DNA from: Lacrimispora sinapis
Lineage (GTDB): Bacteria > Bacillota > Clostridia > Lachnospirales > Lachnospiraceae
Reading direction: 5' to 3'
NCBI RefSeq assembly: GCF_043633585.1
Contig: NZ_CP141832.1
Coordinates: 3,162,001-3,226,000, forward strand
Length of the DNA stretch: 64,000 nt
Under the pieces are notes generated by a model, which saw only the letters and a list, made by a program, of their open reading frames with translations, ran no database searches and had not been told where the DNA came from. The position numbers and the translations under genes are program-made. Positions 42,561 to 51,779 of this stretch are shown in pieces; the first letter of the stretch is position 1, and each line of letters opens with the position of its first letter.

Positions 42561-43826
42561 CTACTTTCCTCCTGTAAAATCACTTTCTGCAAAGCCATCC
42601 TTCTTTAACATGGTCTGAAGCACCGATGCGTCTGTGGTAACATCAAGAACCGCATCTTCATATAAATCATCAAGAAGCCGTTCAAATGCCTTCTGAATGG
42701 TATCCAGGGTTTTTTCAATCTCCTCTTTGGCAGAGGTCACATTGTCTCCCCTTGTCCCGGCACTGTCAAAATCCCGGTAAGCATTGACAAGTTTTACGGT
42801 GGTGGGAAGGTAATACTCCATAAAACGTTCCATTTCATTGACCTGCTCCGGATGCTTTTTGACGGATTCAAAGATCCGCCGGATCACATCCTCCAGACCA
42901 GAGATCTTCCTTGAGATAACTTCTCCGGGAATGGCATCATTGGCTTCTTTTAATGTCCGTAAATAGTTTTGCCCTGCTGCTAACATTTTTTCAAAATCTT
43001 CGGAGAACGTTTTCGTTTCTTCCTTTGACTCTTCCTGTTTTCTTTCCTTTAATGCTCTCTGGGTTTCCAGATACTGCCTGTATGTGGCTTCGCTTAAAAT
43101 GAGACAGGTCTTCTGCTCATCCATATACGCCTGGGGAAACACATTCCGCTCGATCATCTTCTGAATGTCCTTTCTGACAAAATCCTTTGATTTCCCCACC
43201 AATGGAGCCAGCTCGTCAATGGAACAGTATAACCTTTTTCCTGCCTGCTTCGCATAAAGCCTGGCTCTTTTTAAACGGCTGCCTATAAAAATCCCGCTCC
43301 GCAGCATGAGTCCAAAGGTGATGCCCAGGGCACCAAGGAACAAAGAAGCGCCTCCGATCACCCATGCCTCCGGCCTTGCAATGAGAGCGATGATCCACAT
43401 GACCAGAAAGATGACCAGCATAAATCCCAGGCCGATACTGCCAAACACAGTAAATAAAACTCCGGCCACCCGTTCGCTGTTATTGATTCTGACCACGTCT
43501 TCCCCAGGCTTTCCCTGGCGGCCCCGGCCAGTCTCACCTCTTTCTTTCTCACTGGTCTGGAATGCCCGGTATCCCGGCTGCTGACGTTTCTTTTCCTTAT
43601 CCTTATAAGTTTTTGTTTTCTCATTGGTATGACTTCGGTAGGAACGGTTGTAGGAAAAAGTTCCGAAATTCCCCTGGTTCCTCATATGGCTTCTGGCTTC
43701 CTCAATGGCGTCATTGACGGTATCGGAAATGGTTCTGTTCAGTTGTTTAAAATCCATGGAATTAATCGCATTTTCTACCGAATCCAGGATTTTGTCTCCT
43801 AAATTTGACGAATCTCTTTTATCCAT
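42561..43826 (-). CDS. XpaC-like 5-bromo-4-chloroindolyl phosphate hydrolysis family protein
   Basis: A 421-residue protein. The N-terminal 110 residues are soluble and rich in Arg, Gln and Gly; two hydrophobic segments near 120-145 and 150-170 follow, then a long helical cytoplasmic domain. The gene partner (telA) and the layout fit the XpaC family. Despite the family name, a phosphatase activity of its own is doubtful. I prefer the ATG at 43826: a promoter at 43866-43894 would start transcription near 43859, leaving a 43853 start without room for a ribosome site. Confidence 0.8.
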   Translation of the reverse strand: MDKRDSSNLGDKILDSVENAINSMDFKQLNRTISDTVNDAIEEARSHMRNQGNFGTFSYNRSYRSHTNEKTKTYKDKEKKRQQPGYRAFQTSEKERGETGRGRQGKPGEDVVRINNSERVAGVLFTVFGSIGLGFMLVIFLVMWIIALIARPEAWVIGGASLFLGALGITFGLMLRSGIFIGSRLKRARLYAKQAGKRLYCSIDELAPLVGKSKDFVRKDIQKMIERNVFPQAYMDEQKTCLILSEATYRQYLETQRALKERKQEESKEETKTFSEDFEKMLAAGQNYLRTLKEANDAIPGEVISRKISGLEDVIRRIFESVKKHPEQVNEMERFMEYYLPTTVKLVNAYRDFDSAGTRGDNVTSAKEEIEKTLDTIQKAFERLLDDLYEDAVLDVTTDASVLQTMLKKDGFAESDFTGGK

Positions 43827-43865
43827 TCTTCCTGATCTCCCAAAATCTTTCATTTTATAAAATTA

Positions 43866-43894
43866 ATCATATCACGAAAGATATGAATTTACAA
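43866..43894 (-). promoter_or_regulatory. Promoter of xpaC-telA
   Basis: Minus strand: TTGTAA (43889-43894), 17-base spacer, TATGAT (43866-43871). Confidence 0.68.
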
Positions 43895-43920
43895 CGAAGG
43901 GGCAACGTAAAATATATGGA

Positions 43921-43960
43921 AAAGCAAGCTGGCTTTCTGTAACCAAAGCCGGCTTGCTTT
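43921..43960 (-). terminator. Terminator after glmM
   Basis: A 16-bp stem with one mismatch (43921-43936 with 43945-43960), followed on the minus strand by TTCC after a T-ended arm. It lies 24 bases beyond the glmM stop. Confidence 0.75.
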
Positions 43961-43983
43961 CGTTCAATCGTTATTTATGAATA

Positions 43984-45339
43984 TTATGGAATCAAATGTC
44001 CCTTTGCCCTCATCACTTCAATCACCTGATCCACGTATTTCTCACAGGTATGGATGTCCTCAGCCTCAACCATCACACGTACCACCGGTTCCGTACCGGA
44101 CTGGCGGAGTAAGATCCTTCCGCTTTCGCCAAGCGCTTTTGTTACGTTCTCCACCTCTGCCTGAACAGCTTCGTCTTCCTGTGCGGCAGCCTTATCGTAG
44201 ACCCGTACATTTTTCAGGACCTGGGGGAAAATCTCCAGCTCAGAAACAAGCTTTGCAAGGCTTTCCTTTTTCTCCAGAATGACCTCCATAATCTTTAAAG
44301 AGGTAAGAATCCCGTCACCGGTGGTGGCATGTTTGCTGAAAATGATGTGACCGGACTGCTCACCGCCCAGACAGTTTCCGTATGTCACCATATTTTCGTA
44401 AACATACTTATCCCCTACTGCCGTCTTATCGTAATCAATGCCTTCCCGTTCCAGAGCTTTATACAAACCGAAATTGGACATGATGGTGGTCACGACTTTG
44501 TTGTTCTTTAAGGTGCCCTGCTCTTTCATGTACTTTCCGCAGATATACATGATGCCATCCCCATCCACCACTTCTCCGTTCTCATCCACTGCCAGACAGC
44601 GGTCTGCATCGCCGTCATAAGCAAACCCTACGTCAGCTCCCACTTCCTTAACAAATTTCTGAAGCTGTCCGATGTGGGTGGAACCGCAGCCGGTATTGAT
44701 GTTCAAGCCGTTCGGCTCGTTGCTGATCACATGGGTTTCCGCCCCCAAAGCGTCAAATACATTCTTTGCAATGGCAGACGCACTTCCGTTTGCACAGTCA
44801 AGCGCTACCTTTTTATTCTTAAAGGATCTGGTTGCGGTGGAGATTAAATAACCGATGTAGCGGTTTCTTCCTGCCGCAAAATCTACGGTGCGGCCGATCT
44901 TATCCTGTGTTGCAAGGGGAAGTTCTCCCATCTCCCCATCCAGATATCGTTCAATTTCAGAAATTACGCTTTCTTCCAGCTTTTCTCCCTTTTCATTCAT
45001 GACCTTGATCCCATTGTCATAATAAGGATTGTGGCTGGCAGAAATCATGATCCCGCAGGAAAAGCCTTCGGTTCTTACCACGTAGGAAACGCTGGGAGTC
45101 GTGGTGACGTGAAGCAGATACGCATCGGCACCGGAAGCGGTCAAGCCTGCCACCAGGGAATATTCAAACATATAGCTGCTTCTTCTTGTGTCTTTGCCTA
45201 TTACGATCCTGCAAACTTCATCCGGCTTCTTCTTTCCGTAGTACCACCCCAAAAAGCGGCCTACCTTATAAGCATGTTCTACGGTCAGTGTGACATTCGC
45301 TTCTCCACGGAAACCGTCAGTTCCAAAATATTTTCCCAT
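43984..45339 (-). CDS. glmM: Phosphoglucosamine mutase GlmM
   Basis: A 451-residue alpha-D-phosphohexomutase of normal length. FGTDGFRG (5-12) opens the protein, SASHNPYYDNG near 100-110 holds the phosphoserine Ser102, DGDADR near 240 binds the metal, and RQSGTEPVVRVM is the C-terminal phosphate-binding loop. It converts glucosamine 6-phosphate to glucosamine 1-phosphate for UDP-GlcNAc synthesis. Phosphomannomutase is less likely given the start FGTDGFRGEAN. A single-gene transcript with its own promoter. Confidence 0.95.
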   Translation of the reverse strand: MGKYFGTDGFRGEANVTLTVEHAYKVGRFLGWYYGKKKPDEVCRIVIGKDTRRSSYMFEYSLVAGLTASGADAYLLHVTTTPSVSYVVRTEGFSCGIMISASHNPYYDNGIKVMNEKGEKLEESVISEIERYLDGEMGELPLATQDKIGRTVDFAAGRNRYIGYLISTATRSFKNKKVALDCANGSASAIAKNVFDALGAETHVISNEPNGLNINTGCGSTHIGQLQKFVKEVGADVGFAYDGDADRCLAVDENGEVVDGDGIMYICGKYMKEQGTLKNNKVVTTIMSNFGLYKALEREGIDYDKTAVGDKYVYENMVTYGNCLGGEQSGHIIFSKHATTGDGILTSLKIMEVILEKKESLAKLVSELEIFPQVLKNVRVYDKAAAQEDEAVQAEVENVTKALGESGRILLRQSGTEPVVRVMVEAEDIHTCEKYVDQVIEVMRAKGHLIP

Positions 45340-45387
45340 ATATTTTCTCCTTTTTTACCAGTCTGCAGTTTATACAGAATTATATGT

Positions 45388-45416
45388 AATATACCATACA
45401 ACTCTCTATTTTTCAA
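45388..45416 (-). promoter_or_regulatory. Promoter of glmM
   Basis: Minus strand: TTGAAA (45411-45416), 17-base spacer, TATATT (45388-45393). Confidence 0.72.
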
Positions 45417-45543
45417 CCTGAGGTACCTGGAAGACGCCTGGAGCAAAAGGGCACAAAATCGCAGATTTTACTTTCCATTATTTTCCATTTCTTCTATAAT
45501 TATCGTTTTTCTTCAAAAAAATACAATCTTTTGTAAGCTGCGC

Positions 45544-45572
45544 TAGACTTTTTCCTTATTTTTCTATATACT
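45544..45572 (+). promoter_or_regulatory. Promoter of the BTAD regulator gene
   Basis: TAGACT (45544-45549), 17-base spacer, TATACT (45567-45572), 33 bases before the chosen ATG. Confidence 0.65.
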
Positions 45573-45605
45573 TTAAAATAAGAAAATGTCATTTTGGAGA
45601 TGCTT

Positions 45606-46805
45606 ATGAAAAATCAGGAATCTGTCATCTATGTAAATATGCTGGGTGGATTCTCCATATCCATCGGAGACAAGGCGATTGTGGATAAGAACAACCAGGC
45701 AAAAAAACCTTGGAGCCTTTTAGAATATCTTATTACTTTTCGGGGCCGGGACATTCCGGTAGAAGAACTTATTGATTTATTCTGGAAAGACGAAACCAGC
45801 AACAATCCGGCAGGAGCATTGAAAACGCTTATGTTCCGTGTCCGGAAACTTTTAGAACCTCTCGGATATCCTACTCAGGAACTGATTTTCCAGAACCGCA
45901 AGGCCTATGGCTGGACAAAAGACCTGACCACCATCTGCGATACCGACCGTTTTGAAGATCTGTGCGTCCAATCAGAAGCACCGGACCTTACTGCAGAAAA
46001 GCGTCTTTCCCTTTGCCTGGAAGCATTTTCGCTGTACAAGGGAAACTTTCTTCCAAAATCCGAATGGGAATCCTGGGTGATACCGATCCACACCTATTAT
46101 CACACCCTATATCAAAAGCTGATTAACCGAATCCTTAAAATGCTTGAGGAAAAAAAGGACTACCCTACCATGATCGACATCTGTCAGCAGACCATTTCCA
46201 TTGATCCTTATGGGGAAGACGCTCATTATTACCTGATCTGCGCCCTTTATCAGAGCGGAAACCAGCTCATGGCAATGGAACATTACCAGCGGGTCAATGA
46301 CATGTTCTACAATGAATTTGCCATCACCCCATCCATCCGTTTTAAAGAGCTTTATAAATTGATCAGCGATAAAAAACATGGGATCACCATGGATTTAAGC
46401 ACGATTCGGGAAATCCTTCTGGAGGGAGGCTCAAACAAAGGCGCTTTTTGCTGCGAACCGTCTGTCTTCCGTGATATCTACCAGCTGGAAACCAGAGCCA
46501 TTGAACGAACCGGCGATTCCATCTTTTTATGCCTGTTGACCATCAGCAATTTAAAGGGAGAGCTTTTAAAACCGGCGGTTCAGACAAGGGCCATGGACGA
46601 GCTTGGGGAATCCATCCGCAACTCGCTGCGCCGCGGGGATATTTTCAGCCGCTACAGCGTCAGCCAGTATTTAATGCTTCTGCCCACCGCCACGTATGAA
46701 AACGGGGAAACGGTACTAAAAAGGATCATACAGAACTTTAAAAAAGAGTACTCAAGAAAAGATTTATCAATTACCTATTCGTTGCAGAGCGTTACACCGA
46801 ATTAG
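45606..46805 (+). CDS. SARP-like regulator: winged helix, BTAD and degenerate GGDEF-like domain
   Basis: A 399-residue protein. Residues 8-100 form an OmpR/SARP-type winged helix (LGGFSISIGDKAI, then AKKPWSLLEYLI and LWKDE), and 105-255 a bacterial transcriptional activation domain of TPR-like helices (YPTMIDICQQTISIDPYGEDAHYYL). The last 110 residues have the shape of a GGDEF domain without the GGDEF motif (SIFLCLLTISNL, ESIRNSLRRGDIFSRYSVSQYLMLLP). The ATG at 45606 has GGAG six bases upstream. mgsA follows after 45 bases, so it may regulate methylglyoxal production or simply share its transcript. Confidence 0.83.
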   Translation: MKNQESVIYVNMLGGFSISIGDKAIVDKNNQAKKPWSLLEYLITFRGRDIPVEELIDLFWKDETSNNPAGALKTLMFRVRKLLEPLGYPTQELIFQNRKAYGWTKDLTTICDTDRFEDLCVQSEAPDLTAEKRLSLCLEAFSLYKGNFLPKSEWESWVIPIHTYYHTLYQKLINRILKMLEEKKDYPTMIDICQQTISIDPYGEDAHYYLICALYQSGNQLMAMEHYQRVNDMFYNEFAITPSIRFKELYKLISDKKHGITMDLSTIREILLEGGSNKGAFCCEPSVFRDIYQLETRAIERTGDSIFLCLLTISNLKGELLKPAVQTRAMDELGESIRNSLRRGDIFSRYSVSQYLMLLPTATYENGETVLKRIIQNFKKEYSRKDLSITYSLQSVTPN

Positions 46806-46850
46806 GCTTATGTCCCAAAAGGACCATTATTTACTCATAGGAGGAACCAA

Positions 46851-47324
46851 ATGTTACAGGACGATTTTATCACTCTTACTCTTGAAAAGAAAAAGAATAT
46901 TGCACTCATCGCTCATGACAATAAAAAACATGAGCTGATCTGCTGGTGCAGGGAACATCTGGAAATATTAAAAAAACACAACCTTTGCGGCACCGGCACC
47001 ACCGCCCGTATGATCACCGACCAGACAGGCCTTGTGGTAAAAGGATATAACAGCGGACCCTTAGGCGGAGACCAGCAGATTGGGGCCAAAATCGTAGAAG
47101 GACGGATTGATCTGGTGATTTTCTTTGCTGACCCCCTGACCGCCCAGCCCCACGACCCGGATGTAAAGGCTCTCCTGCGTATTTCCCAGGTGTATGATAT
47201 TCCCATTGCCAACACAAAGGCTACGGCTGATTTTATTATCACCTCACCGCTTATGGAAACCACCTATGAACATGAGGTGATTAATTTCAACAAGAATGTT
47301 CATGATCGTGCAAATAGTTTATAA
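46851..47324 (+). CDS. mgsA: Methylglyoxal synthase MgsA
   Basis: A 157-residue MGS-fold enzyme. IALIAHDNKK (17-26), GTGTTA (47-52), SGPLGGDQQIGA (68-79, catalytic Asp74) and DPLTAQPHDPDVKALLR (94-110) are all present. It turns dihydroxyacetone phosphate into methylglyoxal and phosphate, a relief valve when sugar phosphates build up. AGGAGG precedes the ATG; a terminator follows. Likely in one transcript with the BTAD regulator. Confidence 0.96.
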   Translation: MLQDDFITLTLEKKKNIALIAHDNKKHELICWCREHLEILKKHNLCGTGTTARMITDQTGLVVKGYNSGPLGGDQQIGAKIVEGRIDLVIFFADPLTAQPHDPDVKALLRISQVYDIPIANTKATADFIITSPLMETTYEHEVINFNKNVHDRANSL

Positions 47325-47354
47325 AATTCAAATTATATGTTTTAATAAAATAAC

Positions 47355-47392
47355 AAAGGCAGAACCCTTTTACCAGAAAGGAGGCTGCCTTT
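47355..47392 (+). terminator. Terminator after mgsA
   Basis: AAAGGCAG (47355-47362) pairs with CTGCCTTT (47385-47392), followed by ATTTTTATTT. The convergent HD gene ends just beyond it. Confidence 0.82.
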
Positions 47393-47404
47393 ATTTTTAT
47401 TTCC

Positions 47405-47935
47405 CTATCCGAACACCAGCTTGCACAAGGCCTTGTATTCCTCATAGGCCGGATATTCCTCCATTCCGGTGAGACGCTCTGCAATTCCCTTATAGTACCA
47501 GGCGTGTTCCGATTTATTTTTTTCATTAAAACGCTGCCAGACTTTATCTCCCATCAAATAATAGTCTCTTGCAGTGGAGCGTAGGTTGCTCAGCTTGTCC
47601 GCCAGTACCAGGATCTTACAATCTTTGGAAGCGTTCTCCAAATGAAGGAGTGTGGCAGTTTTCCGCTCTTTCCAGCTTTTTGATTTATCTTCCGTTTCTT
47701 CCATAACCAGCCTGGTCACCCGGGAGCCAAATTCTTTCAATAGCTCTGCTTCGGTGACACCGGCATCTTCCACCACATCATGCAGAAGTGCGGCACAGAT
47801 CAATTCTTCATCTGACACCATCACGGAAACAATGACTGCAGTTTCTAACGGATGGACGATATAGGGAATTTTCGTCCCTTTGCGGTAGGTTCCCTCATGG
47901 GACCTGGCTGCAAATGCAGCCGCTTTCTCGACCAT
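47405..47935 (-). CDS. HD-domain hydrolase, small alarmone hydrolase-like
   Basis: A 176-residue protein that reads like the hydrolase half of RelA/SpoT alone: YIVHPLETA with His28, LLHDVVED with His52-Asp53 and the Glu-Asp pair 56-57, and LADKLSNLR with Asp113. These ligands hold manganese in enzymes that remove the 3' pyrophosphate of (p)ppGpp (MESH1 or SAH type). No synthetase domain is present. Other HD hydrolases acting on nucleotides remain possible. A single gene with TAAAGGAG before the ATG. Confidence 0.85.
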   Translation of the reverse strand: MVEKAAAFAARSHEGTYRKGTKIPYIVHPLETAVIVSVMVSDEELICAALLHDVVEDAGVTEAELLKEFGSRVTRLVMEETEDKSKSWKERKTATLLHLENASKDCKILVLADKLSNLRSTARDYYLMGDKVWQRFNEKNKSEHAWYYKGIAERLTGMEEYPAYEEYKALCKLVFG

Positions 47936-48143
47936 ACTGATTCTCCTTTAGTTGTTTCTTAATATAGTAGCACAATTTTTTCTGGTTTAACAGGGAATCT
48001 TGTAAAGTTGCAGATAAAATACAGGCATGCATATCCGATAACATTTATTTTTCTATTCATTCCTGACTGAATTTTTAAAGATGGGGAATAATACCAATGA
48101 AGTTTTACTTTTTTTAATAAAAAATCAAATCAGGAGGTTACTT

Positions 48144-48398
48144 ATGGGAATTATCGGTTGGATTATCATTGGGGCATTGGCCGGTTGGCTTGCCAGCATG
48201 GTTACTGGAAATAATAAAAATATGGGAGCATTGTCAAATATTGTGGTAGGTATTATCGGCGGTTTTATTGGTGGATTCGTCATGAATCTGCTGGGCGGAG
48301 TCGGCGTAACCGGCTTTAATCTTTGGAGCCTTTTGGTTGCCTTTATCGGTTCCCTGATCTGCTTGTGGATCTTTAATAAAATCAACAATAAAAATTAA
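48144..48398 (+). CDS. GlsB/YeaQ/YmgE family small membrane protein
   Basis: An 84-residue protein made of three hydrophobic helices: IIGWIIIGALAGWLAS, NIVVGIIGGFIGGFVMNLLGG and LWSLLVAFIGSLICLWIF. The Gly-rich pattern is that of the family once called transglycosylase-associated, often induced by general or envelope stress. The ATG at 48144 has AGGAGG six bases upstream; a longer frame from 48081 is unlikely. Function not established in the family. Confidence 0.9.
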   Translation: MGIIGWIIIGALAGWLASMVTGNNKNMGALSNIVVGIIGGFIGGFVMNLLGGVGVTGFNLWSLLVAFIGSLICLWIFNKINNKN

Positions 48399-48491
48399 CA
48401 ATCGTTTTTTATCTGTCTCATCCCCTTCAAACAGGCTTAAACCGGACATCTCGTAAGAATAAATTAAATTATTACAATTTACTGGTTCATC

Positions 48492-48520
48492 TTGTAAGAT
48501 TCCCTGTTTTCTGCTATGCT
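48492..48520 (+). promoter_or_regulatory. Promoter of the membrane-anchored protein gene at 48559
   Basis: TTGTAA (48492-48497), 17-base spacer, TATGCT (48515-48520). The spacer region carries a 13-base sequence repeated in inverted form at 47989. Confidence 0.62.
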
Positions 48521-48558
48521 AGGAAACGAAAATACAATCAGGAGGAAAGTGAATCAGT

Positions 48559-49248
48559 ATGAACCAGTATAACAATCAATCAAGGCCAAGCCGCAGGCAG
48601 CCAAACTCCCAAAACCGGCGAGATGGGGGAAGACATGGTTTTCTTTCGGTCCTTCTGTTTTATGTGCTGCCTTTTATCGTTATCAATGGTCTGATATTTT
48701 TTGCGGTAACGGAAAAACCAAAGGCTGATGTGACCATCGGTGAAAGCAGCGATTATATTTCTACTACCATGGAACTTAAAATCAAATCTCTCCTTCCGAT
48801 CAAGACCATGGAAGTGTCTCTGGATGGAACACCTGTGGAGATTACAAAAACAGGTTCCAAAACCTACACTGCGAATTTGAAAAATAACGGGGTGCTGGAA
48901 GTAAAGCTTACCTGTTTTAATAAAATGAAGACCATTATGTATGACCAGGTCAATGTGCTGGATGATACACCTCCTGTGATCAAGGACAAGTTATTTAAGG
49001 ACGGGGTCCTTTCCTTCCGTCTGGAGGACAGTCAGTCGGGCGTGGATTTTGGTTCCATTACTGCTTCTAACGAGGACGACCCTGATATTCTTCCGCTGTC
49101 CATTGACAGAAGTACCGGGCTTGTGATGTTTGAGATCAAGAAAGAGAATTTAACCATTTCCGCAAAGGATAAGATCGGCAATGAGATGCATATCACATAT
49201 AATCCCAAAGGGGAGAATATAGAAGATGAGGAAATGGATGGTATTTGA
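48559..49248 (+). CDS. Membrane-anchored extracellular protein of unknown function
   Basis: A 229-residue protein. The first 28 residues are polar (Gln/Asn/Arg-rich), one hydrophobic helix follows at about 29-50, and the remainder is predicted to lie outside. That part reads as beta-sandwich domains with Ig-like phrases (VLDDTPPVIKD, DGVLSFRLEDSQSGVDFGSI, ISAKDKIGNEM), as in proteins with fibronectin- or big-like folds. The C-terminus is acidic. AGGAGG lies 13 bases before the ATG, longer than usual. I do not recognise a named family. A perfect terminator follows directly. Confidence 0.75.
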   Translation: MNQYNNQSRPSRRQPNSQNRRDGGRHGFLSVLLFYVLPFIVINGLIFFAVTEKPKADVTIGESSDYISTTMELKIKSLLPIKTMEVSLDGTPVEITKTGSKTYTANLKNNGVLEVKLTCFNKMKTIMYDQVNVLDDTPPVIKDKLFKDGVLSFRLEDSQSGVDFGSITASNEDDPDILPLSIDRSTGLVMFEIKKENLTISAKDKIGNEMHITYNPKGENIEDEEMDGI

Positions 49249-49249
49249 G

Positions 49250-49279
49250 AGAAAAGAGACTTTTAGAAGTCTCTTTTCT
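49250..49279. terminator. Bidirectional terminator
   Basis: A perfect 13-bp stem (AGAAAAGAGACTT at 49250-49262 with its complement at 49267-49279) and a TTAG loop. It lies between the stops of two convergent genes. Confidence 0.85.
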
Positions 49280-49280
49280 G

Positions 49281-50768
49281 TTACCTGGTACGTCCATATA
49301 GATGAGACAGTTCCCGGCATCTGGTTTGTATTTCTTCGGTCAGTTCACCGGGCAGAAGGCGCCAGCGCCAGTTTTTTCCCAGGGTGGAGGGTTCGTTGAT
49401 GCGGGCTTCGGAGCCCAGGCTCAAGTAGTCCTGTACGGGGATTATGGCCAGACGGGCCACACTTGAGAGGGCCAGGCGGATGTAGTTCCAGGAGATCTGG
49501 TCTTCGGTCAAGGTTGATGTGTTTATGTTTAAATAGTTGTTTGTGTAGGCCCGGTCCTCGGAGGACAGGCTTTGATACCAGCTTTTTATGGTATCGTTGT
49601 CATGGGTCCCGGTGTATACCACACAGTTTTGTGTGTAGTTATGGGGGAGGTAATCGCTTTCCTCCCAGGAGTTAAAGGCGAATTCCAGGACCTTCATTCC
49701 GGGATAACCGGTTTCATTTAAAAGAGCCCGCACCGAGGGGGTCAAAAAGCCTAAGTCCTCGGCTATGATGTCCAGGCTGCCGAAGGTTTTCTTCAGTTCC
49801 TGGAATAAGCCGATTCCAGGGCCTTTTTCCCAGGTTCCGTTTATGGCATTTTCATTGCCGGCGGGTATGGAGTAGTATTCGTCAAACCCGCGGAAATGGT
49901 CTACCCGGACCACATCATAGAGAAGAAAGCTGTATTCCATCCGCTTTTTCCACCATTGGTATCCGGTTTCTTTGTGATATCCCCAACGGTAGAGGGGATT
50001 TCCCCACAGTTGTCCCGTGGGAGAAAAGCCATCCGGCGGACATCCGGCTACCGCTATTGGATTTTGGTTTTCATCAAATAAAAACAGTTCGGGATGGGAC
50101 CAGGTGTCTGCGCTGTCAAATGCTACATAGATAGGCATATCTCCGATGATCCGGATGCCCTGGCTGGCGGCATAGGCTTTTAATTTTCCCCATTGCTCCT
50201 TAAATTTTATTTGAAGAAAGCCGTAGAAGCCGATCTCTTCTTCCAAATGCTGTTGGTAACGAGACACGGCCTCCGGGGTCTTTAACCGGATATCTTTATC
50301 CCAGTAAATCCAGCTTTTTCCGTTAAAATGGTCTTTTATTGCCATGTAGAAACAGAAAAGAGACGTTTCTTCCATAAGAGAAGCGGCCGGTTCCTTTGAG
50401 GAATGGCCCTGTTCTCTCCAGCGGGAATAGGCTTTCTTTAACAGAGGGAAACGGTTGTAATACAGCTTTTCATAATCAATATCCCGTGGATTCTCCCCAA
50501 AATCCGCCCCTTCACACTCCTCCCCAGTTAAAAGTCCTTCCTTTATCAGCTCCTCCAAATCAATAAAATAGGGATTTCCTGCAAATGCAGAAAATGACTG
50601 GTAGGGCGAGTCTCCATAGCCGGTGGGACCAAGAGGCAGGATCTGCCAGTACTGCTGCCCTGCTCTTTTTAATTGATCAATAAATTCATAGGCTTCTTTT
50701 GAAAATGCTCCGATCCCGTACTTTGACGGCAGACTTGCGACCGGAAGCAGCATCCCGCATTCCCGCAT
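49281..50768 (-). CDS. malQ: 4-alpha-glucanotransferase MalQ
   Basis: A 495-residue family GH77 amylomaltase of normal length. LPVASLPSKYGIGAF opens the chain, RVDHFRGFDEYY holds the nucleophile Asp, IAEDLGFLT the acid/base Glu, and GTHDNDT the third catalytic Asp. It transfers alpha-1,4-glucan segments in maltodextrin and glycogen metabolism. The ATG at 50768 has AAGGAG seven bases upstream; a longer frame from 50819 has no ribosome site. No other maltose gene is adjacent. Confidence 0.94.
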   Translation of the reverse strand: MRECGMLLPVASLPSKYGIGAFSKEAYEFIDQLKRAGQQYWQILPLGPTGYGDSPYQSFSAFAGNPYFIDLEELIKEGLLTGEECEGADFGENPRDIDYEKLYYNRFPLLKKAYSRWREQGHSSKEPAASLMEETSLFCFYMAIKDHFNGKSWIYWDKDIRLKTPEAVSRYQQHLEEEIGFYGFLQIKFKEQWGKLKAYAASQGIRIIGDMPIYVAFDSADTWSHPELFLFDENQNPIAVAGCPPDGFSPTGQLWGNPLYRWGYHKETGYQWWKKRMEYSFLLYDVVRVDHFRGFDEYYSIPAGNENAINGTWEKGPGIGLFQELKKTFGSLDIIAEDLGFLTPSVRALLNETGYPGMKVLEFAFNSWEESDYLPHNYTQNCVVYTGTHDNDTIKSWYQSLSSEDRAYTNNYLNINTSTLTEDQISWNYIRLALSSVARLAIIPVQDYLSLGSEARINEPSTLGKNWRWRLLPGELTEEIQTRCRELSHLYGRTR

Positions 50769-50978
50769 AAGTAATCTCCTTTTCCTCATCAAGCGCTGCG
50801 ATTTTACAGTAGAAAACATTGATGATTCAACAGTAACACGCTAGGAAAAGAAATACAATCGGTTTTGATGAACTTCGTAATCAAAATCTATGAATTTCGA
50901 TATGGAATGTTAAGAGAAAAGAAATACTTTATCTATTTTTTTCCTGTAAAATAAAGGAATAAAAGGAGGGATTTTATA

Positions 50979-51728
50979 ATGAGAAAAATTAATAAACCAT
51001 TGGCCGCTATTTTTGTTGCTGCCTCCGCACTGAGCCTTACGGCATGTGCAAAGACACTTCCTGCTGCAGCAAATGCTGCCAATGTGTCCGTTGATAATAA
51101 AGCTGCAAGTACCATTCAGGTACAGAGCACCGAAGAAGTAAAGGTCACCCCGGATATGGCGGAAATCAATTTTGCTGTTTCCACCCAGGAGGCGGACCCC
51201 AAAGCCGCTCAGGAGAAAAACAGCCAGGACTTAAATAAGGTCATTGAATTTTTAAAGCAGTCGGGCGTGGATGAAACGTCGATCCAGACTTCCAATTACG
51301 GACTTTCACCCATTTACGATTACACTTCCGGGCAGAAAATCACAGGCTATCAGATGCGCACCAGCATTCTGGTTTCCAATCTTCCCATTGATAAGGTAGG
51401 AACTCTGGTCTCCTCCAGCATTGCTGCCGGAATCAACAACATTGACAGCATCTCTTACCTGTCCAGCAAGTATGACGAAAGCTACCAGGAGGCACTTAAA
51501 AAAGCCATCGAGTCTTCAAAAGTTAAGGCGGAGGCCATTGCGGCAGCCAGCGGCACCTCCCTTGGAGGTATTTTCCATATAGAAGAGGTCAGCACCTATA
51601 ACAATACCCGTTATGTTGGTTACACTGCGGCAGAAAGTGCGGCACAGGGCAATCCAAAATCCATGGTAGTAGAGCCGGGACAGTTAAATGTCCAGGCGCA
51701 GGTGACCGTATCCTATAAAATCAAATAA
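50979..51728 (+). CDS. SIMPL-domain (DUF541) lipoprotein
   Basis: A 249-residue protein. A lipobox, LTAC with Cys23, ends the signal peptide, so it is probably membrane-anchored outside. Residues about 45-249 match the SIMPL/DUF541 fold: IQVQSTEEVKVTPDMAEINFAVS, a long helical middle with SSKYDESYQEALKKAIESSKVKAEAIA, and a final beta strand VQAQVTVSYKIK. The family includes BP26 and YggE; its role is linked to oxidative stress but not settled. GGAGG precedes the ATG. The 210 bases upstream hold no other gene. Confidence 0.9.
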   Translation: MRKINKPLAAIFVAASALSLTACAKTLPAAANAANVSVDNKAASTIQVQSTEEVKVTPDMAEINFAVSTQEADPKAAQEKNSQDLNKVIEFLKQSGVDETSIQTSNYGLSPIYDYTSGQKITGYQMRTSILVSNLPIDKVGTLVSSSIAAGINNIDSISYLSSKYDESYQEALKKAIESSKVKAEAIAAASGTSLGGIFHIEEVSTYNNTRYVGYTAAESAAQGNPKSMVVEPGQLNVQAQVTVSYKIK

Positions 51729-51779
51729 AAAGAGTACGCTTGGTTTTCACCGTCCTTGCACGCTGCTTCACTTAGCTTT

